Positions 55,065-63,433 of a stretch of DNA of 64,000 bases are shown piece after piece. Made by a program: the position numbers and the translations under genes. Origin of the DNA: Pseudolabrys sp. (GTDB lineage: Bacteria; Pseudomonadota; Alphaproteobacteria; Rhizobiales; Xanthobacteraceae); the NCBI GenBank assembly GCA_025929185.1, contig JAICMO010000001.1, positions 1 through 64,000 on the forward strand, read 5' to 3'. Positions within the stretch are counted from its first letter, which is position 1. Each line of letters starts with the position of its first letter. The notes under the pieces were generated by a model. It was not told where the DNA came from and did no database searches. It saw only the letters and a list, made by a program, of their open reading frames with translations.

Positions 55065-56339
55065 TCAATCGAGGTACTGCGCCGGCTTCGTCTCCAGCTG
55101 AAACATCCAAAGCAGGGCCGTCGCCGCGCCTGCGATGGCGGCGATCAGGAAGAAGCCGACCGAGCGGCCGAACTCTTGATAAACAAAACCGGTCGCCAGC
55201 GTGCTGATCGATGCTGCGAGCCCCGACATCGCCCCGACCGCGCCGCGGGCGAAATTAAAGCGCCCGCTGCCGGTCGTCAGGTCGGTGATCACGAGCACGG
55301 TCAATACCGTCACGAACGCGCTGGTTATGCCGTCGAGCAATTGCGCGACAATGAGGAATGGATACGCCGTGGTAAAGGCAAGGAGCACCGCGCGTATCGG
55401 TTCGAGGCCGAAGCCGACGAGCAATAGAGGTCTGCGTCCTCTCGTTTCGGAATGGTAGCCGACCCATGGGGCAAGAATTGCGACGATGATCTGCGGCGCA
55501 ATAATCAACCCCGACATCAGAAGCGTCGGAACGCCTGCCTGCTTTGCGAGCCCTTCGCCGATGAGCGGCAACATCGAGGCATCGGCCAACTGAAAGAGCA
55601 CCACGCACCCTGTAAACAACAGGAGTCCGCGGTTCTTCGACAGATCGAGTATCTTCTCGACCTTGCCCGCTTTGTCGCCGGTCGCCGCATTGCGAGCGCG
55701 CGCATAGTCGATCTCTTCCGGACGGATGTAACTCAGGGCAACCAGCGCCGGGATGCACAGAATCGCGGCTGCAATAAAGATAGCGCTCTGAGACAAATAG
55801 GCGCCGGCGGCGCCCATGGAAACGGCGGTTAGTGCGTGACCGGCTGCGGCAAAACGATAGTTTCGCCCGGTCCGCGACGACATTGCGCGGCGGCCGACCA
55901 ATCCAAGACTGATGGCGCCGATTGCAGGCGTCAGGATTCCGGCGGTTATGCCGTGGAATAACTCGGCGACGAAGATCAGAACAGGAGACGGCGCAAACGC
56001 CAAGATGATTGCAGAGCCGCCGATCAAGAGAATGCCAAGCGCGACCAAAGCGCGCTTCCAGGAGGTCGCATCGGCTAGCGCGCCGCCCGGAATCTGTGAC
56101 AGAACGCCGGCGAGCCCGCCGACGGCAAGGATTTCGCCAATTTGACTTTGCGACCAGTCAAGGCCCGCCAGATAAAACGCCACGAAGCTGCCGAAGCCGG
56201 TCTGCACGTCGGCAATGAAAAAATTCATCCAGTCCAGGCCATGGCGGCTTTGCCCGGAGCCGGGAGTATTCAGCGCATTCTTCGCTTCACGGTAACGGGA
56301 GATCGCGCCGGCAAAATCCGCTCTCTCTGTAAAGCGCAT
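55065..56339 (-). CDS. MFS transporter
   Basis: A 424-residue major-facilitator protein with twelve helices. The loop 2-3 motif reads GGALADATSWKRALVALG (MFS motif A-like) and a second copy, GYHSETRGRRPLLLVGFG, lies in the second half. The family resembles drug/sugar-efflux MFS_1 proteins. Substrate not known. It is 97 nt from the beta-lactamase-like gene upstream on the same strand and 215 nt from the glycosyltransferase downstream; a shared transcript is possible. Confidence 0.9.
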   Translation of the reverse strand: MRFTERADFAGAISRYREAKNALNTPGSGQSRHGLDWMNFFIADVQTGFGSFVAFYLAGLDWSQSQIGEILAVGGLAGVLSQIPGGALADATSWKRALVALGILLIGGSAIILAFAPSPVLIFVAELFHGITAGILTPAIGAISLGLVGRRAMSSRTGRNYRFAAAGHALTAVSMGAAGAYLSQSAIFIAAAILCIPALVALSYIRPEEIDYARARNAATGDKAGKVEKILDLSKNRGLLLFTGCVVLFQLADASMLPLIGEGLAKQAGVPTLLMSGLIIAPQIIVAILAPWVGYHSETRGRRPLLLVGFGLEPIRAVLLAFTTAYPFLIVAQLLDGITSAFVTVLTVLVITDLTTGSGRFNFARGAVGAMSGLAASISTLATGFVYQEFGRSVGFFLIAAIAGAATALLWMFQLETKPAQYLD

Positions 56340-56436
56340 GCGAGGAGTCCCATTGAGCCGCGAGCTCAGCCATTCGCCGAGCGCTCAAAGCGGCTATCGC
56401 CTGCTGTCATTCCGACGGCCGATACCGCTTCTCATG

Positions 56437-57555
56437 TCACTCCCGCGCGCAAAGCGCGCGCAGGATAAGTCGGCCGGCTTCGGCGACGTTCTGATCGCCG
56501 CGATTGGTGAGGATCACCAGGCCTATTTTGCGCTCTGCGATGAGGCCGAGATAGGTCGATGAATTGTTCAGGCCACCGTTCTTTTCGACGATTGGGGGGC
56601 TATTGTTGTAGTTGACCTCCCATGCCAGCGCTTGGCCGTTTCGAGGGCTGATGGAGAACAGGTCTTGTCGGGCGTGCCGCATGCTCTTTGCCAGCGCCGG
56701 ATGAACTTGAAGGTCACCGAGATTTGCCGCGACAAACACCGAAAGGTCTCGCGCCGACGAGAACATCTGACCGGTGCCTGGAAAGTGATAGTAGGTTTGT
56801 TGGTCACCCGGATCGCCGACGCGTTCACCGGATTCAGAATAACCTTGCACCGCCTGTGCCATGAGGTTCGGCGGTAACTTCGCCCGTCCGTTTGCATCGC
56901 GCGGCGGGAGCAGCGTCTCGTGCAGACCGAGCGGCGCAATCACGCGCTCTTGCAGAAGCTCGGCGATCGGTTTGTTGAACCGGCGCTCAAGGACGAGCTG
57001 CAACAGCACATAACCTGCATGCGTATACATGTGCTGCTTGCCGGGCGCCTGCTCGGCGTCCTCCTGCCAGCGATTGAGCGTTTGAATAAATTCAGGGAGC
57101 GAATAGCCGCGGTCCGGCCAGGGTGGATGATCCTGTGGAAGCAAGAGGCCTGACGTATGCGTGGCCAATTGTCCAATTGTGACGCGGCGAATGTCCCGAC
57201 CTTGCTGAAGTTCGGTCACGTATTTGGAGGCAGGATCGTCGAGACTTAGCTCGTCGCGATCAACTGCTTCCGCCAGGAGAACGGCCTCAAATACCTTGCG
57301 GACTGACGCGAGATTAAAAAGAGAATCCGGTGTGATGCGGTGGCCATTCGCGTGGTCCGCCCAACCGTAGTTGAAAAAGAGCGTCTGCCCATCGATCCGG
57401 ACTGCGACGGCCGCGCCTGTATCGGCAGCCAGCAGCGGCTGAACCCATCTTGCAACAAGATGCTGTATGTTTTCTCGCTTCGGTACCGCAGCCGTCGCCG
57501 TCATTGTTGTCGCAACCGCGAGGATTGTTGGATACACCAGGCGCCACCGGCTCAT
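56437..57555 (-). CDS. Class-C beta-lactamase-like serine hydrolase
   Basis: A 372-residue exported protein (signal peptide about 1-23, ending ATAA) of the beta-lactamase/D-alanyl-D-alanine carboxypeptidase family. The SxxK motif is S84-V-R-K87. The YxN triad position reads Y177-T-H, and the KTG position reads KNG near residue 325. Such variants are common in esterases and peptidases rather than true AmpC lactamases, so resistance to beta-lactams is not implied. The last codons lie in a GC-rich hairpin. Confidence 0.88.
   Translation of the reverse strand: MSRWRLVYPTILAVATTMTATAAVPKRENIQHLVARWVQPLLAADTGAAVAVRIDGQTLFFNYGWADHANGHRITPDSLFNLASVRKVFEAVLLAEAVDRDELSLDDPASKYVTELQQGRDIRRVTIGQLATHTSGLLLPQDHPPWPDRGYSLPEFIQTLNRWQEDAEQAPGKQHMYTHAGYVLLQLVLERRFNKPIAELLQERVIAPLGLHETLLPPRDANGRAKLPPNLMAQAVQGYSESGERVGDPGDQQTYYHFPGTGQMFSSARDLSVFVAANLGDLQVHPALAKSMRHARQDLFSISPRNGQALAWEVNYNNSPPIVEKNGGLNNSSTYLGLIAERKIGLVILTNRGDQNVAEAGRLILRALCARE
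56444..56460. repeat. GC-rich hairpin at gene end
   Basis: A 7-bp perfect stem (56444-56450 with 56454-56460, loop AAA) lies over the last codons of the beta-lactamase-like gene, which encode LCARE. It has no T-run. It may be a REP fragment or help end the transcript. Confidence 0.5.
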
Positions 57556-57643
57556 ACCGGCTGCAACCCGCAGTGCGTCCGGCAGTTCCGCCCGTCACTC
57601 TGCGTGATAACTTGATTCAGAGTTGAGTCGATCCGTCATCCGC

Positions 57644-57774
57644 TCATTCCCCGCGATCCGGCCTACGTTCGCTTCGCGAGCTTCGGCGGTTTGAGTCCGC
57701 CGAAGCGCGCAGTGAAGGCGGAAAGCGGGAGTCCAGACTTCATATTCGCTGGATTCCCGCTTACGCGGGAATGA
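57644..57774. repeat. REP-like palindromic intergenic element
   Basis: Outer arms TCATTCCCCGCG and CGCGGGAATGA bound this 131-bp element. Inside is a perfect 9-bp hairpin (57681-57689 with 57697-57705, loop TTTGAGT). Further GCGGGA/TCCCGC pairs lie at 57726-57770. This is the usual intergenic REP of Hyphomicrobiales. It lies between two minus-strand genes. The following 40 bp end with ACTCTAG on the stop codon of the small membrane protein, like the CTCTAG end of the element at 3630-3788. Confidence 0.75.
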
Positions 57775-57813
57775 GCGGAGAAAACAGCCGTTTCAATCGC
57801 AGTTGATCGCACT

Positions 57814-58077
57814 CTAGTGCGCAGCGCCGCTGGGTTTGGGCGACGTGGTTCCGGATCCCGTCGTGGCCGGCGGCGTAGGCGCAGGCGTAGACGTTGATTT
57901 GCTCACTGCCGGGGTATTGTTCGACGCGGTCCCGGTGTTCCTGCCGCTATTCGCCCATGAAAAGATAACGATGATGGCTATCAGAATGAGCAATCCGACG
58001 ATCCATCCGGTGTAGGCGGTCCCGCCGGTCACCCGCCGGTTAGTGCGGTTCAAATTGGGGTCGTCAGGAAAGGTCAT
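57814..58077 (-). CDS. Small single-span membrane protein with Thr/Pro/Ser tail
   Basis: An 87-residue protein: a short polar N-terminus, one membrane helix (TGWIVGLLILIAIIVIFSWA, about 23-42) and a low-complexity Thr/Ser/Pro/Ala tail that would lie outside. I start it at the ATG at 58077 because GGAGG stands 6 nt upstream; a longer frame adds 42 unlikely residues. Function unknown. Similar short proteins are frequent in Bradyrhizobium-like genomes. Confidence 0.75.
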   Translation of the reverse strand: MTFPDDPNLNRTNRRVTGGTAYTGWIVGLLILIAIIVIFSWANSGRNTGTASNNTPAVSKSTSTPAPTPPATTGSGTTSPKPSGAAH

Positions 58078-58240
58078 GGTCGCCTCCAGTGGTTTCAAGA
58101 CCAACGTGGCTGCGCGGGCGACGTTCCCGGCGAGCTTCCCGGCCGGATTGCCTCTTTTCGAAGGCAGGCCGCGCGGAACAGCCGCTAGCCCTTGTCGCGC
58201 CATGAAAAGTTATCGAAAATGAGGCGAGGGGAATTTGCTG

Positions 58241-58996
58241 ATGGCCGACGACATGATCCTCGAAACCGAGGATCTCACGAAAGATTTCGCGGGATTTGTC
58301 GCTGTTAATGGCGTCAGTTTGCATGTCTGTTCCGGTACCATTCACGCCCTTATTGGCCCGAATGGCGCCGGAAAAACGACCTGTTTCAATCTGCTGACGA
58401 AGTTCTTGAGGCCGACCCGGGGCCGCATTCTTTTCAAGGGCCGGGACATTACCGCAATGCAGCCGGCGGACGTCGCCCGGCTTGGCCTGGTCCGATCGTT
58501 TCAGATTTCGGCGATTTTTCCTCACATGAGCGTCCTTGATAACGTGCGCATCGCCTTGCAGCGCAAGCGCGGCACCTCGTTTGATTTTTGGCACGCCTCT
58601 TCGGTCCTCGACGTTTTCAGCGACCGCGCGATGGAGCTCATCACCGACGTTGGCTTATCGTCATATGCGAATTGGATCGCCGCCGAGTTGCCTTATGGCC
58701 GCAAGCGAGCATTGGAGATCGCGACCACGCTTGCGCTCGATCCGGAAATGATGCTCCTTGATGAGCCTACCGCGGGAATGGCTCACGAGGACATTGGCCG
58801 CATTTCACAGCTGATCAAGCGCGTTGCGGCCAATCGCACTGTGCTGATGGTCGAGCACAACTTGTCGGTCGTGGCCGACATTTCAGATCGCATCACGGTG
58901 CTGACGCGAGGGCGCATATTGGCCGAGGGCGATTACGAAGCAGTCTCCAATAATTCAGAGGTTCGCGGAGCTTACCTCGGAGTAGGGAATGCTTAA
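58241..58996 (+). CDS. livG: Branched-chain amino-acid-type ABC ATP-binding protein LivG (second system)
   Basis: A 251-residue ABC ATPase of the LivG type: Walker A GPNGAGKTTCFN, signature ELPYGRKRALEIATTL (the LSYG serine is replaced by proline, common in some LivG groups), Walker B MLLDEPTAGM. A GAGGGG site precedes it; I prefer the ATG at 58241 over a TTG two codons upstream. It begins the second Liv operon and overlaps livF by 8 nt. Confidence 0.91.
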   Translation: MADDMILETEDLTKDFAGFVAVNGVSLHVCSGTIHALIGPNGAGKTTCFNLLTKFLRPTRGRILFKGRDITAMQPADVARLGLVRSFQISAIFPHMSVLDNVRIALQRKRGTSFDFWHASSVLDVFSDRAMELITDVGLSSYANWIAAELPYGRKRALEIATTLALDPEMMLLDEPTAGMAHEDIGRISQLIKRVAANRTVLMVEHNLSVVADISDRITVLTRGRILAEGDYEAVSNNSEVRGAYLGVGNA

Positions 58997-59705
58997 CGTG
59001 CGCACGCCGCTACTCGCGGTCAACGGCCTGGAGGCTTGGTACGGTGAGTCGCACATTTTGCACGGCGCAAATTTCAACGTTCAAGAGGGAGAGGTCGTGA
59101 CCTTGCTCGGCCGCAACGGCGCCGGCAAGACCACGACACTGAAATCAATCATGGGCATCGTCGGCCGGCGCGCCGGCTCGGTCCGTCTCGAAGGCCGCGA
59201 GCTGATCAACTGCACATCGGATCAGATCGCGCGCGCGGGCATCGCATTTTGTCCCGAGGAACGGGGCATTTTTTCCAGTCTCAGTGTTCAGGAAAATCTG
59301 CTTCTGCCGCCGGCCGTCAAGCCGGGCGGCCTGCCGCTCGATCAGGTCTTCGAGCTGTTTCCCAATCTCAAGGATCGGCTCGCTGCCAGCCAAGGCACGA
59401 AGCTCTCCGGCGGCGAGCAGCAAATGTTGGCGATTGGGCGAATCCTGCGGACAGGCGCGCGCCTGCTGCTGCTCGACGAACCGACTGAAGGCCTTGCGCC
59501 CGTCATCATCCAGCAGATCGGCCGCACCATCGGTGCACTGAAGGATAAAGGCTTTACCATCCTCCTTGTGGAGCAGAATTTCCGTTTTGCCTCGACGGTC
59601 GCCGACCGCTACTACATCATGGAGCACGGCCGGATCGTTGATGATTTTACCAATTCGGAGTTGGAGGCAAATACCGATAAGCTCCATGCCTATCTCGGCG
59701 TGTGA
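58989..59705 (+). CDS. livF: Branched-chain amino-acid-type ABC ATP-binding protein LivF (second system)
   Basis: A 238-residue ABC ATPase of the LivF type: Walker A GRNGAGKTTTLK, signature LSGGEQQMLAIGRIL, Walker B LLLLDEPTEGLAP. It overlaps livG by 8 nt and precedes the binding-protein gene by 74 nt. It works with LivG of this operon. No dehydrogenase gene is attached to this operon, unlike the first. Confidence 0.92.
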   Translation: MLNVRTPLLAVNGLEAWYGESHILHGANFNVQEGEVVTLLGRNGAGKTTTLKSIMGIVGRRAGSVRLEGRELINCTSDQIARAGIAFCPEERGIFSSLSVQENLLLPPAVKPGGLPLDQVFELFPNLKDRLAASQGTKLSGGEQQMLAIGRILRTGARLLLLDEPTEGLAPVIIQQIGRTIGALKDKGFTILLVEQNFRFASTVADRYYIMEHGRIVDDFTNSELEANTDKLHAYLGV

Positions 59706-59779
59706 ACGGCGGTGGGGCAGGACAGGTTATGAGGCAATCTGTACGACTTCAAAAAGCAAACAACATGGAGGAATAAAAA

Positions 59780-60988
59780 ATGAAACGTTTCTTTGCGCTC
59801 GCCGCGCTTGCCGTCGCATTGACGTGCGGCTCGGCGCAGGCCCAAAACAAGACGATCAAGATCGGCGTACTCAGCGACATGTCGAGTCTTTACGCCGCCA
59901 TTGGCGGACCGGGATCGGTCGTTGCGGCCAAGATGGCGGTGGAGGACTCCGGCGTCGAGAAGAAGGGCCTCAAAGTTGAAATCTTGAGCGCCGACCATCA
60001 GAACAAGCCTGACATCGGCGCCAGCATCGTGCGTCATTGGATCGACGTCGACCATGTTGACGCAGTTGCGGATACGCCGACTTCATCGGTGGCGCTCGCC
60101 GTCAATCAGGTCGTCAAAGAAAAGAATAAGGTCTTCCTGATCTCGGGTGCGGGCAGCTCCGACCTCACAGGCAAGGCCTGCTCGCCGAACAGCGTGCACT
60201 GGACGTATGACACCTGGGCATTGGCACACGGCACCGGCAAGGCCATCGTTGAAAGCGGCAAGAAGACCTGGTTCTTTCTGACTGCCGATTACGCCTTCGG
60301 CCATGCCTTGGAACGCGATACGGCTGCGGTTGTGAAAGCCAACGGCGGCAAGGTGCTTGGGACGGTGAACGTGCCGTTCCCGGCCACCGACTTCTCGTCA
60401 TTCCTGCTACAAGCGCAGGCGTCGAAGGCGCAGGTGATCGGCCTTGCCAACGCCGGCGGCGACACGATCAACGCGATCAAGCAGGCGCACGAATTCGGCA
60501 TTGTGAAGGGCGGCCAAAGTCTCGCCGGCCTTCTGGTCTTCGTCACCGATGTGCACTCGCTCGGACTTGAAACGTCGCAAGGTCTCCTTTTCACGACGGC
60601 CTATTACTGGGACCGCAATGACGCTAGCCGCAATTTCGGAAAGCGCTTTGCGAAGCAACACAATGGCGCGATGCCGACCATGGTGCAGGCCGGCGTGTAT
60701 TCATCGGTGCTTGCTTATCTCAAGACGGTCGCTGCCATGGGCGGCAAGGCCGACGATGGCAAAGCGGTGATGGACAAGATGAAGTCCAAGCCGATCGACG
60801 ACCCGCTGTTCGGGAAAGTGACGATCCGCCAGGACGGCCGCGCCATTCACGACATGTATCTCGTCGAGGTGAAGAAGCCTTCCGAGTCGAAGGGCGCGTG
60901 GGACTATCTGAACATTCGCGCCACCATTCCGGCCAAGGAAGCGTTCCGGCCTCTCAACGAGGGCGGCTGCCCGCTGGTGAAGGGTTGA
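59780..60988 (+). CDS. Liv-type ABC solute-binding protein (second system)
   Basis: A 402-residue periplasmic type-1 binding protein. The signal peptide MKRFFALAALAVALTCGSA ends at AQA. The mature part opens KTIKIGVLSDMSSLYAAIGGPGSVVAAKMAVED, which resembles the amide- and urea-type binding proteins rather than LivK of E. coli. GGAGG lies 8 nt before the ATG. It gives the second Liv system its substrate, not known here. Confidence 0.92.
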   Translation: MKRFFALAALAVALTCGSAQAQNKTIKIGVLSDMSSLYAAIGGPGSVVAAKMAVEDSGVEKKGLKVEILSADHQNKPDIGASIVRHWIDVDHVDAVADTPTSSVALAVNQVVKEKNKVFLISGAGSSDLTGKACSPNSVHWTYDTWALAHGTGKAIVESGKKTWFFLTADYAFGHALERDTAAVVKANGGKVLGTVNVPFPATDFSSFLLQAQASKAQVIGLANAGGDTINAIKQAHEFGIVKGGQSLAGLLVFVTDVHSLGLETSQGLLFTTAYYWDRNDASRNFGKRFAKQHNGAMPTMVQAGVYSSVLAYLKTVAAMGGKADDGKAVMDKMKSKPIDDPLFGKVTIRQDGRAIHDMYLVEVKKPSESKGAWDYLNIRATIPAKEAFRPLNEGGCPLVKG

Positions 60989-61130
60989 ACGTGCGAGTCC
61001 GCGTCCCGGATCCGATGCAGCACGGCGTGATGCGTCGCTGATTCGGGACCGCGGCTACCAGACTCGGGTGTCGGGCCGGCAGCGTCGTACGTCATACCAC
61101 GCTGCGCCCGCGGCATGCGGACGGATAAGC

Positions 61131-62018
61131 ATGTTCGAAATCTTCGGCATCCCTTCGACGGCGTTGTTCGGCCAGCTGCTTATCGGGCTGATCAACGGGT
61201 CTTTCTATGCTCTGCTGAGCTTGGGCCTCGCCGTCATTTTCGGCATGCTTAATATCATCAATTTCGCGCATGGCGCGCTGTACATGCTGGGCGCGTTCAC
61301 GGCTTTTCTGCTCCTTCATTATGCCGGCGTCGACTATTGGTGGGCGCTTGTGATCGTGCCGATCGTCGTAGGGATCGTCGGAGTCGTCATCGAGCGCCTG
61401 CTCCTGCAATGGCTCTACAAGCTGGATCACCTGTACGGGCTGTTGCTGACCTTTGGGCTCGCGCTAATCATCGAAGGCATGTTTCGCAATTTTTTTGGCG
61501 CGTCCGGCCGGCCATATCAAATCCCCGAGTTGCTGCGCGGCGGACAGAACCTCGGATTTATGTTTCTGCCGAACTACCGGGCGTGGGTCGTGTTCTTTTC
61601 GGCTGTTGTGTGCTTCTCGACATGGTTTTTGATCGAGCGGACATCTCTTGGCGCCACGTTGCGCGCTGCGACGGAAAATCCGACCCTTGTGCGCGCCTTC
61701 GGCATCAACGTGCCGCGCATGATCATGCTGACCTATGGATTTGGCGCTGCGCTCGCGGCATTAGCCGGGGTCATGGCGGCGCCGATCTATAACGTTTCCC
61801 CGCAGATGGGATCGGACATCATTATCGTGGTGTTTGCTGTCGTGGTGATCGGAGGCATGGGGTCGATTCTCGGCGCCGTCCTCACCGGATTCGGCCTCGG
61901 CATTATCGAGGGTCTTACCAAGGTATTTTTCCCCGAAGCCTCCAACACGGTCGTCTTCGTGATCATGGCGATCGTGCTTCTGGTGAAACCGGCCGGGCTA
62001 TTCGGGCGGAGAGGGTGA
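61131..62018 (+). CDS. livH: Branched-chain amino-acid-type ABC permease LivH (second system)
   Basis: A 295-residue inner-membrane permease of the LivH type. GLINGSFYALLSLGLAVIFGMLNIINFAHGALYMLGAF is the N-terminal family block, and GVMAAPIYNVSPQMGSDIIIVVFAVVVIGGMGSILGAV lies near the end. I start it at the ATG at 61131; the frame is open 21 codons upstream but that part is polar. A gap of 142 nt separates it from the binding-protein gene. It shares one nucleotide with the livM start (TGATG). Confidence 0.91.
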   Translation: MFEIFGIPSTALFGQLLIGLINGSFYALLSLGLAVIFGMLNIINFAHGALYMLGAFTAFLLLHYAGVDYWWALVIVPIVVGIVGVVIERLLLQWLYKLDHLYGLLLTFGLALIIEGMFRNFFGASGRPYQIPELLRGGQNLGFMFLPNYRAWVVFFSAVVCFSTWFLIERTSLGATLRAATENPTLVRAFGINVPRMIMLTYGFGAALAALAGVMAAPIYNVSPQMGSDIIIVVFAVVVIGGMGSILGAVLTGFGLGIIEGLTKVFFPEASNTVVFVIMAIVLLVKPAGLFGRRG

Positions 62019-62989
62019 TGGAGCGAGTCGTCGATCCGCTCACCGAAAGCGAATCCACCCTTCGCGCGCAGAGCGGGCGTATTGCCTTCGCTATCATGGT
62101 CGCGGCGTTGATCGTTGCGCCGTTCATGACTTATCCGCTTTTCCTGATGCAGGCGATGTGCTTTGCCCTGTTTGCCTGTGCATTCAACCTGCTGATCGGC
62201 TACGTCGGACTGTTGTCGTTTGGCCATGCGCTCTACTTCGGATGGGCGAGCTATCTTTCGGCCTATTCGGCCAAGGCGTGGGGCCTCCCGCCGGCGCTTG
62301 CGATCCTGACCGGGACGGCGACCGCGGCGGTCTGCGGCCTCGTTGCCGGCGCGCTGGCGATCCGCCGCCAAGGCATCTATTTCGCCATGATCACGCTTGC
62401 GCTGGCGCAGATGATGTATTTCTTCGCCGTGCAAGCGCAATTCACCGGAGGTGAAGACGGAATTCAAGCCGTTCCGCGCGGCAAGTTGTTTGGTTTCGTC
62501 AATCTGCAAAACGAAGCGGCAATGTATATTGTGGTGCTGGTGATTTTTCTCGCGGGATTTTTGCTGATCTATCGCATCATCCATTCACCCTTCGGCGAAG
62601 TTCTCAAGGCGATCCGGGAAAACGAGACTCGCGCGATTTCGCTCGGTTACAAGACCGAGCGCTACAAGCTGCTCGCGTTTGTCCTTTCCGCCACGCTCGC
62701 GGGTCTCGCCGGCGCCACCAAAGCCATTGTCCTCCAGCTGGCCTCGCTCACCGACGTCAATTGGCCGATGTCGGGCGAAGTCGTGTTAATGACGCTTGTC
62801 GGCGGGCTCGGCACGATTTTCGGGCCGGTGGTCGGCGCGTTCGTAATTCTGGTCATGCAATACAAGCTCGCGCCGCTCGGCGAATGGGTTTTGGTAATTC
62901 AAGGCGCGATCTTTGTCGCCTGCGTGTTGCTGTTCCGCCGCGGCATCATCGGTGAGCTTGCGAACCGGTTGCGCATTCGGGAACTATAG
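62018..62989 (+). CDS. livM: Branched-chain amino-acid-type ABC permease LivM (second system)
   Basis: A 323-residue inner-membrane permease of the LivM type with about nine helices. It shows GYVGLLSFGHALYFGWASYLSAY in the N-terminal half, RENETRAISLGYKTERYKLLAFVLSATLAGLAGA and VGGLGTIFGPVVGAF in the C-terminal half. The ATG at 62018 overlaps the livH stop by 1 nt. It closes the operon. Confidence 0.92.
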   Translation: MERVVDPLTESESTLRAQSGRIAFAIMVAALIVAPFMTYPLFLMQAMCFALFACAFNLLIGYVGLLSFGHALYFGWASYLSAYSAKAWGLPPALAILTGTATAAVCGLVAGALAIRRQGIYFAMITLALAQMMYFFAVQAQFTGGEDGIQAVPRGKLFGFVNLQNEAAMYIVVLVIFLAGFLLIYRIIHSPFGEVLKAIRENETRAISLGYKTERYKLLAFVLSATLAGLAGATKAIVLQLASLTDVNWPMSGEVVLMTLVGGLGTIFGPVVGAFVILVMQYKLAPLGEWVLVIQGAIFVACVLLFRRGIIGELANRLRIREL

Positions 62990-63104
62990 CCATCTCCGCC
63001 CGCGCGTCGGAACGAACCAGAACGGCTAACGTTAGCAGCCTGACCGCCGGTATCGATAAAGCTGCATCAGCCGGCTTGCCGAAAGCGCACGAAGCGGAGA
63101 GGCC

Positions 63105-63416
63105 ATGCTGAAAATTATGCTCATTCCTGCTGCCGTTGCGATCGCGACGCTTCCTGTCGTGACGTTGGCGCAGACGACAACCCCTTCACCCAATCTCGAG
63201 AATGGAAAGGTGATGCCGACCGCGCCGAATTCCGGCGCCGGAATTCCAGGGCAGCCGGGAAATAAAAATGGACCGCCGGCGAAGTCCGGCACCACGGGCG
63301 CGGCGAACTCTGCGACCACGCCGCTCTCGAAAGAAGACGCCGCCAAGGTTCCCGGAAAGCCCGGCGGCAAGAGCGGTCCGCCCGTGATGCCGCCTTCCGG
63401 CTCGACCGCGAAATAA
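63105..63416 (+). CDS. Small secreted Pro/Gly-rich protein
   Basis: A 103-residue exported protein. The signal peptide MLKIMLIPAAVAIATLPVVTLA ends before QTTTPSP. The mature part is low-complexity, rich in Gly, Pro, Ser, Thr and Lys, with a repeated motif (IPGQPGNKNGPPAKSG and VPGKPGGKSGPPVMPPSG). Similar short proteins occur in Bradyrhizobium-like genomes; the function is unknown. It may be a cell-envelope linker. No partner gene is close on the same strand. Confidence 0.7.
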   Translation: MLKIMLIPAAVAIATLPVVTLAQTTTPSPNLENGKVMPTAPNSGAGIPGQPGNKNGPPAKSGTTGAANSATTPLSKEDAAKVPGKPGGKSGPPVMPPSGSTAK

Positions 63417-63433
63417 CGTACATCGCCGGCGGT

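Noticed and set aside
56437-57555. Calling this a beta-lactamase resistance gene
   Set aside because: The second and third active-site motifs differ from AmpC, and many family members are esterases or peptidases.
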